Under the pieces are notes generated by a model. That model did not search any database. It saw nothing but the letters and a program-made list of their open reading frames with translations, and was not told the DNA's origin. From positions 3,472,001 to 3,536,000 of the forward strand of contig NC_015635.1 of assembly GCF_000270245.1 (NCBI RefSeq): a stretch of DNA of 64,000 nucleotides. The letters run 5' to 3'. Positions 16,702 to 25,921 of the stretch are shown here, one piece after another. Every line of letters begins with the position of its first letter. Position 1 is the stretch's first letter. The position numbers were made by a program, and so were the translations under genes. The stretch is from Microlunatus phosphovorus NM-1 (GTDB lineage: Bacteria > Actinomycetota > Actinomycetes > Propionibacteriales > Propionibacteriaceae).

Positions 16702-18252
16702 GTGAACCATGCGATCAACCGCCGCCAGCTCCTCGGGGGCATGCTCGGCGGTGCCACGCTGCTCGGGCTCTCGGCCTGCGGGGCACCACCTTTGACCGTG
16801 CCGGAACAGGCAGCCACCGGCCCCGCGCGACGCGGTGGCACGATGCGCATCGCGCGTCCGGCGGCGACCGCCGCGGAGACCCTCGATCCGGCCAGCTCGC
16901 TGTCGGCCTACGAGTACCTGGGCGCGATCTACAACCGAGTCGTGAAGCTCGATCGCAACGGCCAGACCGTCCCCGACCTGGCCACCGACTGGTCCACGAA
17001 CGCCGACGCAACCGTGTGGGACTTCAAGCTTCGCTCCGGCGTCCACTTCCACGACGGGCGCCGGCTGACCGCCCAGGACGTCCGCTACACCTTTGCGCAC
17101 ATCCTCGACCCGGACACCGCCTCGCCGCAGGCCGGCCCGCTCGAGCTGATCCGCTCGATCGACGCCGTCGACGCGACGAGCGTCCGGTTCCGGCTCCGCT
17201 CCCCCAACGCCGAGTTCCCCTCGCTGCTGACCGCCTACCAGTGCTATGTGATCCCGGACGGCTCGGCCAAGGAGATCGGGCGCACCGGCATCGGCACCGG
17301 GCCATTCGTCCTGGAGAGCTTCACTCCGGCGGGCCCCGGCCAGGTCCGAGCCAACGAGGACTACTTCGACGGTCGCGCGACCCTTGACCGGATCGAGTTC
17401 TATTCCATCCAGGACACCTCGGCGCGGGTCAACGCCTTGTTGTCCCGGCAGGTCGATCTGCTGGCCCAGACCAACCTCGACAATCCGACCGCCAGGGTCG
17501 TCGCCAACTCCGCCGGCACCACCATCGCCCGGGTCCAGAACGCGCAGTGGTACACGATCCCGATGCTGTTCACCAGCAAAGAGTTCGCCGATCCGCAGAT
17601 GCGGCAGGCGATGAAGCTCGCGTACGACCCGAATGCTGTCTTGTCGACAGCATTGCAAGGCACCGGCGCCCCTGGCTGGGACAACCCAGTGCCGCCGCAG
17701 CTGAAGGACTGGACCGACCATGAGCGCGAGTACGATCCGGACAAAGCCAAGGCCATCTTGAAGAAGCTCGGCCGGGAGGACTTCAGCACTCGGATCTACA
17801 CCTCTGCCTACGAGCCGAATCTCACCCCGATCGCGACCGCGTACGCCGACCAGGTCAAGCAGGCCGGCATCACGCTGAAGATTACCAACGCAGCGGCCGA
17901 CTCCTACTACTCCCAGATCTGGATGTCCAAGCCGCTGATGGTCAGCTATTGGTTCACCGGACGACCGGTCGACCAACTGCTGAACCAGATCTTCCGCAGC
18001 GGATCGTCCTACAACGAGTCCGCGTGGTCGAACAAGCAGTTCGACCAGCTGCTGGACGCGGCCCGGGCGGACACCAACGACGCCAGCCGTCGACTGAAAT
18101 ACCAGGACGCGCAACGGCTGATCCAGGCCGATGGTGCCGACCAGACGCCGGTGTTCGGCGATCGACTCGTCGGACTCTCCGAGACTGTCGTCAACTACGA
18201 CGAGTACGGCTTCGAATTCGACTACCTGGCCATCGGCCTCAAGGAGGGCTGA
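16702..18252 (+). CDS. ABC transporter substrate-binding lipoprotein, peptide/nickel (family 5) type
   Basis: A 516-residue solute-binding protein. I chose GTG 16702 because GGAGG sits five bases upstream and translation then starts with NRRQLLGG, a twin-arginine-like signal, ending in the lipobox LSAC (Cys26). The mature part has the family-5 hallmarks: ETLDPASS, the WDFKLRSGVHFHDG signature and YTFAHILDPD. It should sit on the outer face of the membrane and deliver an oligopeptide-like ligand to the permeases that follow. It is the first gene of a six-gene operon whose ends overlap or abut. Confidence 0.93.
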   Translation: MNHAINRRQLLGGMLGGATLLGLSACGAPPLTVPEQAATGPARRGGTMRIARPAATAAETLDPASSLSAYEYLGAIYNRVVKLDRNGQTVPDLATDWSTNADATVWDFKLRSGVHFHDGRRLTAQDVRYTFAHILDPDTASPQAGPLELIRSIDAVDATSVRFRLRSPNAEFPSLLTAYQCYVIPDGSAKEIGRTGIGTGPFVLESFTPAGPGQVRANEDYFDGRATLDRIEFYSIQDTSARVNALLSRQVDLLAQTNLDNPTARVVANSAGTTIARVQNAQWYTIPMLFTSKEFADPQMRQAMKLAYDPNAVLSTALQGTGAPGWDNPVPPQLKDWTDHEREYDPDKAKAILKKLGREDFSTRIYTSAYEPNLTPIATAYADQVKQAGITLKITNAAADSYYSQIWMSKPLMVSYWFTGRPVDQLLNQIFRSGSSYNESAWSNKQFDQLLDAARADTNDASRRLKYQDAQRLIQADGADQTPVFGDRLVGLSETVVNYDEYGFEFDYLAIGLKEG

Positions 18253-18255
18253 GTC

Positions 18256-19242
18256 GTGCTCCGACTGATCGGCATCCGGTTGGCCACCGGCGTCGTCACC
18301 TTGTTCCTGGCGGCCTTCTTCGTCTTCTTCGCCGTTCAAGCGCTCCCCGGCGACGTGGCGCAGCAACTGCTCGGCCAGAACGCGACACCCGAGGCCGTCG
18401 CCACCCTGCGCGCCCAGCTCGGTCTCGACACGAACGTCTGGGTGCGCTTCTTCCAGTGGCTCGGCCACGCGATCACCGGCGACTTCGGCACCTCACTGGT
18501 CTCTGGAGAGCCCGTCTCGGCAGAGATCTGGGCCGCTTTCTCACACACCCTGCTGATCGCGGTGCCCGCCATCGTCGTCGGGATCACGCTGTCAGTGCTG
18601 CACGGCATCTTGGCCGGCGCTCGACGTGGCACCGCGATCGACTCCTCGATCTCGGTGCTCTCGCTGATCATGATGAGCATCCCGGAGTTCGTGGTCGCCA
18701 CGTTGCTGATCTTGCTGTTGGCGATCATCGTGCCGATCTTTCCCGCAGTCGTCCTCGAAGGCCCGGACGCGACGTTGGGCGACCTGCTGCCGGCCGTGCC
18801 ACTGCCGGCCGTCACCTTGATCATCGCGATGGCGGCCTACATCATCCGGGCCATGCGCTCGTCGACGATCGACGGGCTCACCACCGAGTACGCCACCACG
18901 GCGACACTCAAAGGCGTGCCGCACAAGCAGGTGCTGTGGCGACACGTCACGCCCACCGCGCTGTTGCCCGTACTGCCGGTGATCTCGATCAATGTGGCCT
19001 GGCTGCTCGGCGGTGTCGTCGTCGTCGAGTCGGTGTTCAACTATCCCGGGTTGGGCAAGCTGATGATCGACTCGGTCTCGACTCGAGATCTGCCGGTGTT
19101 ACAGGCCATCGCGGTGCTCAGCGCACTGGTCTACGTCATGGTCAACCTCATCGCGGATCTGCTGGCCCTGGCTGTCGATCCGCGGCAGCGCACCCTCCAC
19201 CAGCCCCGGCTGCGCCGCGAGACCAAGGAGGTTGCGGCATGA
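18256..19242 (+). CDS. ABC transporter permease (DppB/OppB type)
   Basis: A 328-residue polytopic protein starting at GTG 18256, three bases after the binding-protein stop. It has the N-terminal IRLATGVVTLFLAAFFVFF helix and QALPGDVAQQLLG loop typical of DppB, five to six further hydrophobic helices, and the EAA-loop region ATLKGVPHKQVLWRHVTP that contacts the ATPase. It forms the membrane channel with the next gene. The stop overlaps the start of that gene by four bases. Confidence 0.94.
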   Translation: MLRLIGIRLATGVVTLFLAAFFVFFAVQALPGDVAQQLLGQNATPEAVATLRAQLGLDTNVWVRFFQWLGHAITGDFGTSLVSGEPVSAEIWAAFSHTLLIAVPAIVVGITLSVLHGILAGARRGTAIDSSISVLSLIMMSIPEFVVATLLILLLAIIVPIFPAVVLEGPDATLGDLLPAVPLPAVTLIIAMAAYIIRAMRSSTIDGLTTEYATTATLKGVPHKQVLWRHVTPTALLPVLPVISINVAWLLGGVVVVESVFNYPGLGKLMIDSVSTRDLPVLQAIAVLSALVYVMVNLIADLLALAVDPRQRTLHQPRLRRETKEVAA

Positions 19243-20072
19243 TCCGGTTCCGCGAGCTCACGACCGGCACTCGCGTCGGTCTGCTCATCATCGCCGTGAC
19301 CGTGGTGGTCTCGATCCTGGCTCCGCTGATCACCCCGTACGATCCGATCGCGACCGACGCCCAGAACTCGCTGGCCGGTGCCAGTTGGCAGCACTGGCTG
19401 GGCACCGATCAGTACGGCCGCGACGTGCTCTCCCGCACCATCGAGGGCGGCCGCTTCGCGCTGCTCGTGTCCGTGCTCGCCACCACCGTTGCTGTCGCCA
19501 TCGGCACCCTGATCGGCGCGATCGCGGCCTACTACGGCCGGTGGGTGGACGGGGCCATCACCCGAGTGCTGGATGCCGTGCTGGCCGTGCCGGCTGTGCT
19601 GGCACTGCTGCTCATCGTCTCCGTCTTCGGCAACAGCCTGTGGGTGTTGGTGCTGGCGATCTCGGTCGTCTACATCCCCGCCGTTGCCCGCGTCGTCCGT
19701 GGCGCCACCTTCCCGGTGCTCACCGCCGGCTACGTCACCGCTGCTCGGGCTCGCGGTGAGCGCTCGCTGGCAGTGGTCACCCGGGAGGTGCTGCCCAACA
19801 TCCTCGACACCGTGCTGGTCGAGTTCGCGATGCGCGCCTCCTGGGTCGTGCTGCTCGTCTCGACGCTGTCCTTCCTCGGCTTCGGCGTGAACCCGCCGAC
19901 ACCTGACTGGGGTCTGATGATCCAAGAGAACAGATCGGCCCTGACCGTCGCCCCGGCCGGGACGCTGGCCCCGATCGTGGCCTTGTCGCTGCTGGTGGTC
20001 GGTCTCAACCTCGCGGCCGACGGTCTCGGCAAATACCTCGGTGTCGACCGCGCCCGGCGAGGAGTGCTCTGA
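19239..20072 (+). CDS. ABC transporter permease (DppC/OppC type)
   Basis: A 277-residue permease starting at ATG 19239 (MIRFRELTTGTRVGLLI), with ATGA overlap to the preceding stop. The DppC hallmark HWLGTDQYGRDVLSRTIEGGR (shown here only to about 20 residues) follows the first helix, and the EAA-loop is YVTAARARGERSLAVVTREVLPN. Six hydrophobic segments are visible. The same frame is open far upstream, but that part is antisense-like reading of the neighbouring genes and not coding. The stop overlaps the ATPase start by one base. Confidence 0.94.
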   Translation: MIRFRELTTGTRVGLLIIAVTVVVSILAPLITPYDPIATDAQNSLAGASWQHWLGTDQYGRDVLSRTIEGGRFALLVSVLATTVAVAIGTLIGAIAAYYGRWVDGAITRVLDAVLAVPAVLALLLIVSVFGNSLWVLVLAISVVYIPAVARVVRGATFPVLTAGYVTAARARGERSLAVVTREVLPNILDTVLVEFAMRASWVVLLVSTLSFLGFGVNPPTPDWGLMIQENRSALTVAPAGTLAPIVALSLLVVGLNLAADGLGKYLGVDRARRGVL

Positions 20073-21805
20073 TGACGACCAGCTTGATCACGAGCGACGT
20101 GGTAGCCGATGTGGTGGACCTGACGATCTCGTACGCGGCGGGCGACCGACGAGTGACCGTCGCCGACGGCATCAGCTTCACCCTGGAACGCGGTCGGACT
20201 CTCGGACTCGTCGGCGAGTCCGGCAGTGGCAAGTCCACCGTCGCCAGGACTCTGCTCGGACACCTACGAGACGGCTCCCGGATCGACACCGGACAGGTGC
20301 ACATCTTCGACACCGACGTGTTCACCTTGCCGGCCGCCCAGCTGCGACAGCTCCGCGGCGGCACCGTGGCGCTGGTCGCCCAGAACGCCGGCCATGCGCT
20401 CACCCCCTCGATGCGGATCGGTGAGCAGATCCGGGAAGCCTTGCAGGTGCATGACCTCCCAGCGGGTCCGGATCGGATCATCGAGCTCTTTCGACTGGTC
20501 CGGCTGCCCTTCCCGGACACCATCGGCGGTCGCTATCCGCACCAACTGTCCGGCGGTCAGCAGCAGCGGGTGGCGATCGCCATGGCGGTCGCCACCAACC
20601 CGAAGATCCTGGTGCTGGATGAGCCCACCACCGCGCTCGACGTGATCACCCAGGCCGCGGTGCTCGCCCTGGTGAACGACCTGCGCGCGCAGCTGGGCAT
20701 GGCGGTCCTGATCGTCAGCCACGACCTCGGGGTCGTGTCTGCGGTGGCCGACGACGTCTTGGTGATGCGCAACGGGCGCGAGGTAGAGCACGGCCCGACC
20801 GGGCAAGTGCTGGGCGCGCCGACGCAGGCCTATACGCGGGAGCTGATCGAGGCGGCCCCCAGGATCGAGGGTGTCGATGTCCCCACACCCCGGGTGACCG
20901 AGGGCGACACCGTCCTGCTCTGCCGCGATGTGGACATCCGCTACCCGCATGCGCCTCGGCTGGCGGTGAGCGGCTTCAATCTGGAGGTCCGTCGCGGTGA
21001 GACGGTCGCCGTGGTCGGTGAGTCGGGCAGCGGCAAGTCGACGGTGGCCACGGCGCTGGCCGGGCTGGCGTTGGTGGAGAACGGGGAGGCGGCCCTCTGG
21101 TCCTCCGATGGCGCCCGAAACGATCTCCTCGGCTCGGCCGCCAAGCGTCCGGTCGATGTCCGCCGCTCGGTGCAGATGATCTTCCAGAACGCCGATCTCG
21201 CCCTCAACCCACGACGCAGTGTCGGCGACTCGATCGCCCGTCCGTTGCAGGTCTTCGGCCGGGTCAGCAGTCGCTCAGCAAGCCGAGACAGGGTGGCCAC
21301 GCTGCTCACCGAGGTCGGGCTCGGTCCCGACTTCGCCGATCGCGTGCCGGCCCAGCTTTCCGGTGGCCAACGTCAGCGGGTCGGCATCGCCCGCGCGCTG
21401 GCGGCCGAGCCCAGCCTGCTGATCGCGGACGAGATCACCACCGCGTTGGATGTGTCGGTACAGGCTGCGGTGCTCGAGCTACTGGAGGAACTGCGCGACC
21501 AGCATGCGCTGGCGTGCCTGTTCATCAGCCACGACCTCGCGGTGGTGCGCAGCATCGCCGATCGGATCGTGGTGATGAAGGACGGTCTGATGGTGGAGAC
21601 GGCGCCGACCGCCGCTCTCTTCGACAACCCCCGGCATCCGTACACCCGGACGCTGCTGGACGCTGTCGTCGAGCCGGGGCACGCAGATCTCCCGAGCAGC
21701 GACGCCGACACTCGGGTGATCACCATCGATCCGTCCGCCGTCCTGGTCGATGTGGGGGGCGGTCACCGGGTCCGCAACGATGAAGGAGCTCTCCTCCACC
21801 CATGA
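20072..21805 (+). CDS. ABC transporter ATP-binding protein, fused double ATPase (DppD-DppF type)
   Basis: A 577-residue protein with two complete nucleotide-binding domains. Each has a Walker [10 protein letters not shown], a signature (LSGGQQQR in the first half, LSGGQRQR in the second), and a Walker B ([12 protein letters not shown] and [12 protein letters not shown]) followed by a switch His ([16 protein letters not shown]). In most peptide importers these are two genes; here they are fused, a common actinobacterial arrangement. It powers the importer. It overlaps the next gene by four bases. Confidence 0.95.
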   Translation: MTTSLITSDVVADVVDLTISYAAGDRRVTVADGISFTLERGRTLGLVGESGSGKSTVARTLLGHLRDGSRIDTGQVHIFDTDVFTLPAAQLRQLRGGTVALVAQNAGHALTPSMRIGEQIREALQVHDLPAGPDRIIELFRLVRLPFPDTIGGRYPHQLSGGQQQRVAIAMAVATNPKILVLDEPTTALDVITQAAVLALVNDLRAQLGMAVLIVSHDLGVVSAVADDVLVMRNGREVEHGPTGQVLGAPTQAYTRELIEAAPRIEGVDVPTPRVTEGDTVLLCRDVDIRYPHAPRLAVSGFNLEVRRGETVAVVGESGSGKSTVATALAGLALVENGEAALWSSDGARNDLLGSAAKRPVDVRRSVQMIFQNADLALNPRRSVGDSIARPLQVFGRVSSRSASRDRVATLLTEVGLGPDFADRVPAQLSGGQRQRVGIARALAAEPSLLIADEITTALDVSVQAAVLELLEELRDQHALACLFISHDLAVVRSIADRIVVMKDGLMVETAPTAALFDNPRHPYTRTLLDAVVEPGHADLPSSDADTRVITIDPSAVLVDVGGGHRVRNDEGALLHP

Positions 21806-23805
21806 CGGGGCTGACTGTCGTGGACATCGACCAGACGGCGATCCACGTCCGCGACCTGTGGATTCCGATGCAGGACGGCGTACGTCTGCATGCGCGAGTC
21901 TGGCTGCCGACGGACGCCGAGACCCGTCCGGTGCCGGCGTTGCTCGAATATCTGCCGTACCGACTGGACGACTGGACCTCGGTCCGGGACAGCGAGCGCC
22001 ACCCGTACTACGCAGCCAACGGGTACGCGTCGGTCCGGGTAGACATCCGCGGCACCGGCAGCTCGCAGGGGCTGTTCGAGGATGAGTACTCCCCCGCCGA
22101 GCTCGACGACGGGGAGGCGGTGATCGCCTGGCTGGCGGCGCAACCCTGGTGCACCGGTGGGGTCGGCATGTTCGGCATCTCCTGGGGTGGGTTCAACGCC
22201 CTGCAGCTTGCCGAGCGCGCGCCGACTGCGCTCAAGGCGATCGTCACCGTCTGCTCCACCGATGATCGGTACGACAACGATGTGCACTACGTCGGCGGCG
22301 CCGTGCTCGCGATCGACATGGCCGGCTGGGCCGGCACGATGCTCGCTTTCGCGTCGCGCCCGCCACGACCGGAGGTGGTCGGCGACGGCTGGGTGGAGCA
22401 GTGGCGCGATCGACTCGAACACCAGCGGCCGCTGGCGCCCATCTGGATAGGCCACCAAGAGCGCGATGACTACTGGCGCCGAGGCAGCGCCTGCGAGAAC
22501 TACGCAGGGATCCGCGCGGCAGTGCTGGCGGTCGGCGGCTGGGCAGATCCCTACCGAGACGCAGTGCTCCGATTGGTCGCCAACCTGGACGCACCCGTCA
22601 AAGGCATCATCGGGCCCTGGTCCCACCACTACCCCGATCGCGGCCGCGCCCCGGGACCAGGCATCGACTTCCTCGGCGAGACGCTGCGCTGGTGGGACCG
22701 TTGGCTCAAGGGCCTCGACACCGGCGTGGAGGATGACCCCGATCTGCGCGTGTGGATCACCGAATCAGCACCGCCCGAGCCGTACGTCGCGACCCAGGCA
22801 GGTCGGTGGGTCGGCGTCAGCCGGCTCGACGAGCCGGACCAGCACCAGTTGGATCTTGGCAATGGCCGCGTCCTCATCCACTCACCGTGGGCGACCGGAC
22901 AGGACGGGGGACGGTTCTTCGCGTTCGGCAACCTGGCCGACCTGCCCCCGGACCAGCGGGCGGAGGACGGTCGATCAGTCTGCATCGATCGGCCGGTATG
23001 CGACACGCCGATCGACCTGCTCGGCCGAGCAGTCGCACAGCTGCGGCTGCGCTCGACGCACGACCGGGGGCACGTCATCGTTCGACTCTGCGACGTGGCA
23101 CCCGATGGCTCGTCGACCCTGGTCAGCCGAGGCGTGCTGAATCTGCTCAAGCGGGAGGGAATGGACGTCGTCACACCCCTGGTGCCGGGTGAGGACGTCG
23201 AGGTCGAGGTGCCGCTGGTCGGTGCCGGATACCGGTTCCTGCCCGGACACCGGATCAGGATCGCCCTGAGCAACCATTACTGGCCGTGGGTCTGGCCGCA
23301 CGCCGTCGATGACACCCTGGACGTCGACCTCGGCCACAGTCGGATCGCGTTGCCGCTGGTCGCCGGCGGCGCGCAGACCGTGGCGTTCGGCACCCCGTTC
23401 CACGCAAGGCCGATCACCATCGTCGCGCCCGAGGGCGCCCCGCCGACTCGCCCGGCACGGACGGTGAGCCACGATCTCGCCACCTTGACGACCACCCTCG
23501 ACGTCGATCCCGACTATGGCGGCACCCGCCAATATCCCGACGGACTGACGTTCCTGGAGTCAGCCCGTGAGGTGTACTCGATCCAAGAGCACTGCCCTAC
23601 GTCGCCGCGGACCGAGTCCCATTGGCAGGTGCGAATGGCCCGAGCCGAGTGGGTCGCCGAGATCGAGACCCGATCGGTGATCAGCAGCGACGCAGATACG
23701 TTCTCTCTCGTGAACACCGTGCGCGCCGTGGCCGAATGCGATGGGATCCGCGAGACAGTCTTCGATCACACGTTCTATGACACGAGGCCCAGGACCTCGG
23801 CGTGA
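21802..23805 (+). CDS. CocE/NonD-family alpha/beta hydrolase (X-Pro dipeptidyl-peptidase-like)
   Basis: A 667-residue hydrolase. The N-terminal catalytic domain has the nucleophile elbow GMFGISWGGF (Ser127), an oxyanion-region Tyr in LLEYLPYR, and candidate Asp (GGWADPYRD) and His (GPWSHHYPD). The C-terminal half is the jelly-roll domain of X-Pro dipeptidyl-peptidase S15 relatives. Family members cleave acyl esters, amides or N-terminal X-Pro dipeptides. Its place at the end of a peptide-importer operon suggests it processes the imported compound in the cytoplasm; no signal peptide is present. Confidence 0.9.
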   Translation: MTGLTVVDIDQTAIHVRDLWIPMQDGVRLHARVWLPTDAETRPVPALLEYLPYRLDDWTSVRDSERHPYYAANGYASVRVDIRGTGSSQGLFEDEYSPAELDDGEAVIAWLAAQPWCTGGVGMFGISWGGFNALQLAERAPTALKAIVTVCSTDDRYDNDVHYVGGAVLAIDMAGWAGTMLAFASRPPRPEVVGDGWVEQWRDRLEHQRPLAPIWIGHQERDDYWRRGSACENYAGIRAAVLAVGGWADPYRDAVLRLVANLDAPVKGIIGPWSHHYPDRGRAPGPGIDFLGETLRWWDRWLKGLDTGVEDDPDLRVWITESAPPEPYVATQAGRWVGVSRLDEPDQHQLDLGNGRVLIHSPWATGQDGGRFFAFGNLADLPPDQRAEDGRSVCIDRPVCDTPIDLLGRAVAQLRLRSTHDRGHVIVRLCDVAPDGSSTLVSRGVLNLLKREGMDVVTPLVPGEDVEVEVPLVGAGYRFLPGHRIRIALSNHYWPWVWPHAVDDTLDVDLGHSRIALPLVAGGAQTVAFGTPFHARPITIVAPEGAPPTRPARTVSHDLATLTTTLDVDPDYGGTRQYPDGLTFLESAREVYSIQEHCPTSPRTESHWQVRMARAEWVAEIETRSVISSDADTFSLVNTVRAVAECDGIRETVFDHTFYDTRPRTSA

Positions 23806-24401
23806 GGCGGCGGCGGCTGCCGCCGGACGAACGGCGTCGCCAGATCGTCGAGGCCGCCCGCTCAGTGATCGTTCGCCAGGGTCTGGCAACCACCTCGCTG
23901 CGTGACATCGCCGCGGAAGCGAAGGTGTCGATGGGCACGGTCACCTACCACTTCGACAGCATCGACGAGATTCTCGGTGCGGTGGTGGTCACCGAGTCGG
24001 AGCGCTTCTACGCCGATGTGGTCGAAGCCGCGGACTCCGAACCGGACCCCTGGCGCGCACTGGAACTGCTCGTCAATCCGCTGTTCGGAGACACCGACGA
24101 TGTGCACGCGCACTGGCGGATCTGGTCGGACTACTGGGCGGCCATCGTGCGCCGACCGGAGATGACCCAGGCGTACGCCGAACGGATCCGGCACTGGGAG
24201 AAGTGCTGCGCCCGCCTGATCGAACGCGGCGTGGCCACGGGCGCTTTTCGGCCTGCAGACGCCCGTGGCACCGCGCTCAAGCTCGCCGCCTTTGCCAACG
24301 GGCTCGGCACTCAGCTCCTCCAAGAGGCACGCGATCTCACCGCGCCCGCTGCCCACACCTACCTGTCCGAGTACATTGAGCTGCTGCTCTCGCCCCGGTG
24401 A
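23802..24401 (+). CDS. TetR-family transcriptional regulator
   Basis: A 199-residue regulator. Residues 9-56 form the TetR helix-turn-helix (RRRQIVEAARSVIVRQGL, TSLRDIAAEAKVSMGTVTYHF); the rest is the helical ligand-binding/dimer domain with a TetR_C-like LLVNPLFGDTDDVHAHWRIWSDYWAAIV segment. The GTG start overlaps the hydrolase stop by four bases, so it is the last gene of the importer operon and likely its local repressor, sensing the substrate. It ends directly against hpf on the other strand. Confidence 0.92.
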   Translation: MRRRRLPPDERRRQIVEAARSVIVRQGLATTSLRDIAAEAKVSMGTVTYHFDSIDEILGAVVVTESERFYADVVEAADSEPDPWRALELLVNPLFGDTDDVHAHWRIWSDYWAAIVRRPEMTQAYAERIRHWEKCCARLIERGVATGAFRPADARGTALKLAAFANGLGTQLLQEARDLTAPAAHTYLSEYIELLLSPR

Positions 24402-25034
24402 TCAGCCGACTGCGACGACGGCCGACTCCAGCCGGATCACGCCGTAGTCGTACGCCTTGCGCCGATAGACCACGGCCGGAGCCTCACCGTGCTCGAGATC
24501 CATGTACAGGTAGAAATCGTGGCCGACCAGCTCCATCTCGTGCAGCGCCTGGTCCAGCGTGATCGGGATCGCGGCGTGCACCTTCTCCCGGACCACCAGC
24601 GGACCGTCGCCATGCACTTCCATGCCTGCCACATTGCGCACCTCGGCACCGTTGATGTGCGCTTCCTCCACCGGCACCTCCGGCAGCTCGGCAGCGGCTT
24701 CGTGCAACGCGCGGGGCCGCCGCGAGCCTCGGTGCACCCGCTTGCGATCGGCCGCCTTGCGCAGCTGAGCCATCATCTTGTCCAGCGCCAGGTCGAAGGC
24801 CGCGTTCTTGTCTTCCGCTGCAGCCTCGGCACGAACCACCGGACCCTTGGTCCGGAGCGTGATCTCGACCCTGCTGGCTTGGTCGTGCTGCCGTCGGTTG
24901 CGTTCCGCCGAGACCTCCACCTCGACCCGGATCACTCGATCATCGAGCTTTTCGGTCCTGGTGATCTTGTCCTCGACATAGTCGCGGAACGCGTCCGACA
25001 CCGAGCAGTGCCGGCTCTTGACGACAACATCCAT
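24402..25034 (-). CDS. hpf: Long-form ribosome hibernation promoting factor (HPF/RaiA)
   Basis: A 210-residue protein. I start at ATG 25034 (MDVVVKSRHCSVSDAFRDYVEDKI) because GGAGG lies five bases before it; the ATG at 25049 sits upstream of that site. Residues 1-100 form the S30AE/YfiA domain that binds the 30S decoding centre. After a linker, residues 150-210 form the C-terminal dimerisation domain (EMELVGHDFYLYMDLEHGEAPAVVYRRKAYDYGVI) that joins two ribosomes into inactive 100S dimers. The gene stands in the conserved actinobacterial order between secA and comF (Rv3241c position). Confidence 0.95.
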   Translation of the reverse strand: MDVVVKSRHCSVSDAFRDYVEDKITRTEKLDDRVIRVEVEVSAERNRRQHDQASRVEITLRTKGPVVRAEAAAEDKNAAFDLALDKMMAQLRKAADRKRVHRGSRRPRALHEAAAELPEVPVEEAHINGAEVRNVAGMEVHGDGPLVVREKVHAAIPITLDQALHEMELVGHDFYLYMDLEHGEAPAVVYRRKAYDYGVIRLESAVVAVG

Positions 25035-25146
25035 GTCAGCCTCCAGCATGAGTAGCGACTGGGCCGCCAATCGACGACCCGTACCAGTGACGCTAGTCCC
25101 CGACCGCCCCATTCGCCACGGTGGATCGGGGATGTTGGGCAGGTTC

Positions 25147-25920
25147 TCAGTACCCGGACAACATCCGGACAGTGGCCGAGACGGTGGCGGCACCCAGCAC
25201 CTCGTAGCCGGCCGCTGTCAAGCAGCGGACTGCCTCGGTGAGACTCGCGCCGGTGGTCACCAGGTCGTCCACGACCACCACCGCCGGGCCGTCCGGTCGC
25301 CAGCGCAGGCTGTCGACGCCGCTCCGAAGCCGCAGACCGCCGCGCAGGTTCGCCGCCCGCTGGGCTGCGTCCAGCTCCGCCTGATCGGCCAGTCCCCGGC
25401 GCTGCGCCAAGAGCCCCGCCGACCGAACCAGGCGCTGTCCGGCCAACGTCCGCGCCGCCCGCCCGGCCAATGCGGCAGTCGCGTCGAAGCCCCGTTCGCG
25501 GACCGCGGCGGCAGCCGAGGGCATCGGCACCAGCACGATCGGCTCGTGGGGCGGCACCTCCCGGGCCGCCAGCAGGTCGGCCACCGACGCAGCCAGCCGA
25601 TCGCCGAGCAACGGAGTCAGCATCAACGCCTGGTCCTCCTTGTGCGCATGCAGCAGGCCACGGTGCACGGCGTCGTACGTACTGGCGGTGGCCGTCATCG
25701 GGAAGCCCGGCGGTGCCGGCGTCGGCGCGGTCAGCCGGGTCGGCTGCGCCAGTACGTGCCCGCGGCAGCTCGGGCAGGCGCCCCACCACGGCTGCCGGCA
25801 GCCCGGGCAACTGGCACCGAGCAGCAGGTCAGCGGTGGCTGACCACCACCTGTCTGCTCGATCGCCCAGCGCGCGCTCGCCCACCGCGCAAGTCTGACAC
25901 CGCATGAATGCCGGCCCCAC
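25147..25920 (-). CDS. comF: ComF-family amidophosphoribosyltransferase-like protein
   Basis: A 257-residue protein with an N-terminal double-zinc-ribbon-like Cys pattern (CQTC, then CPGCRQPWWGACPSC) and a C-terminal phosphoribosyltransferase domain whose PRPP loop is VVVVDDLVTTGASLTEA. ComF proteins help DNA uptake in competent bacteria; in actinobacteria the role is not established. The GTG at 25920 begins one base after the lpqB stop. An ATG at 25905 is an alternative, and neither has a clear ribosome site, so translational coupling to lpqB is likely. Confidence 0.88.
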   Translation of the reverse strand: MGPAFMRCQTCAVGERALGDRADRWWSATADLLLGASCPGCRQPWWGACPSCRGHVLAQPTRLTAPTPAPPGFPMTATASTYDAVHRGLLHAHKEDQALMLTPLLGDRLAASVADLLAAREVPPHEPIVLVPMPSAAAAVRERGFDATAALAGRAARTLAGQRLVRSAGLLAQRRGLADQAELDAAQRAANLRGGLRLRSGVDSLRWRPDGPAVVVVDDLVTTGASLTEAVRCLTAAGYEVLGAATVSATVRMLSGY

Positions 25921-25921
25921 G

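Noticed and set aside
16663-18468. Minus-strand frame opposite the ABC binding protein
   Set aside because: The plus strand carries a full binding protein with signal peptide; the minus frame shows only composition bias.
17949-19238. Upstream extension of the DppC-type permease frame
   Set aside because: It overlaps the binding-protein and DppB-type genes and has no hydrophobic or conserved content; the ATG at 19239 fits the family start.
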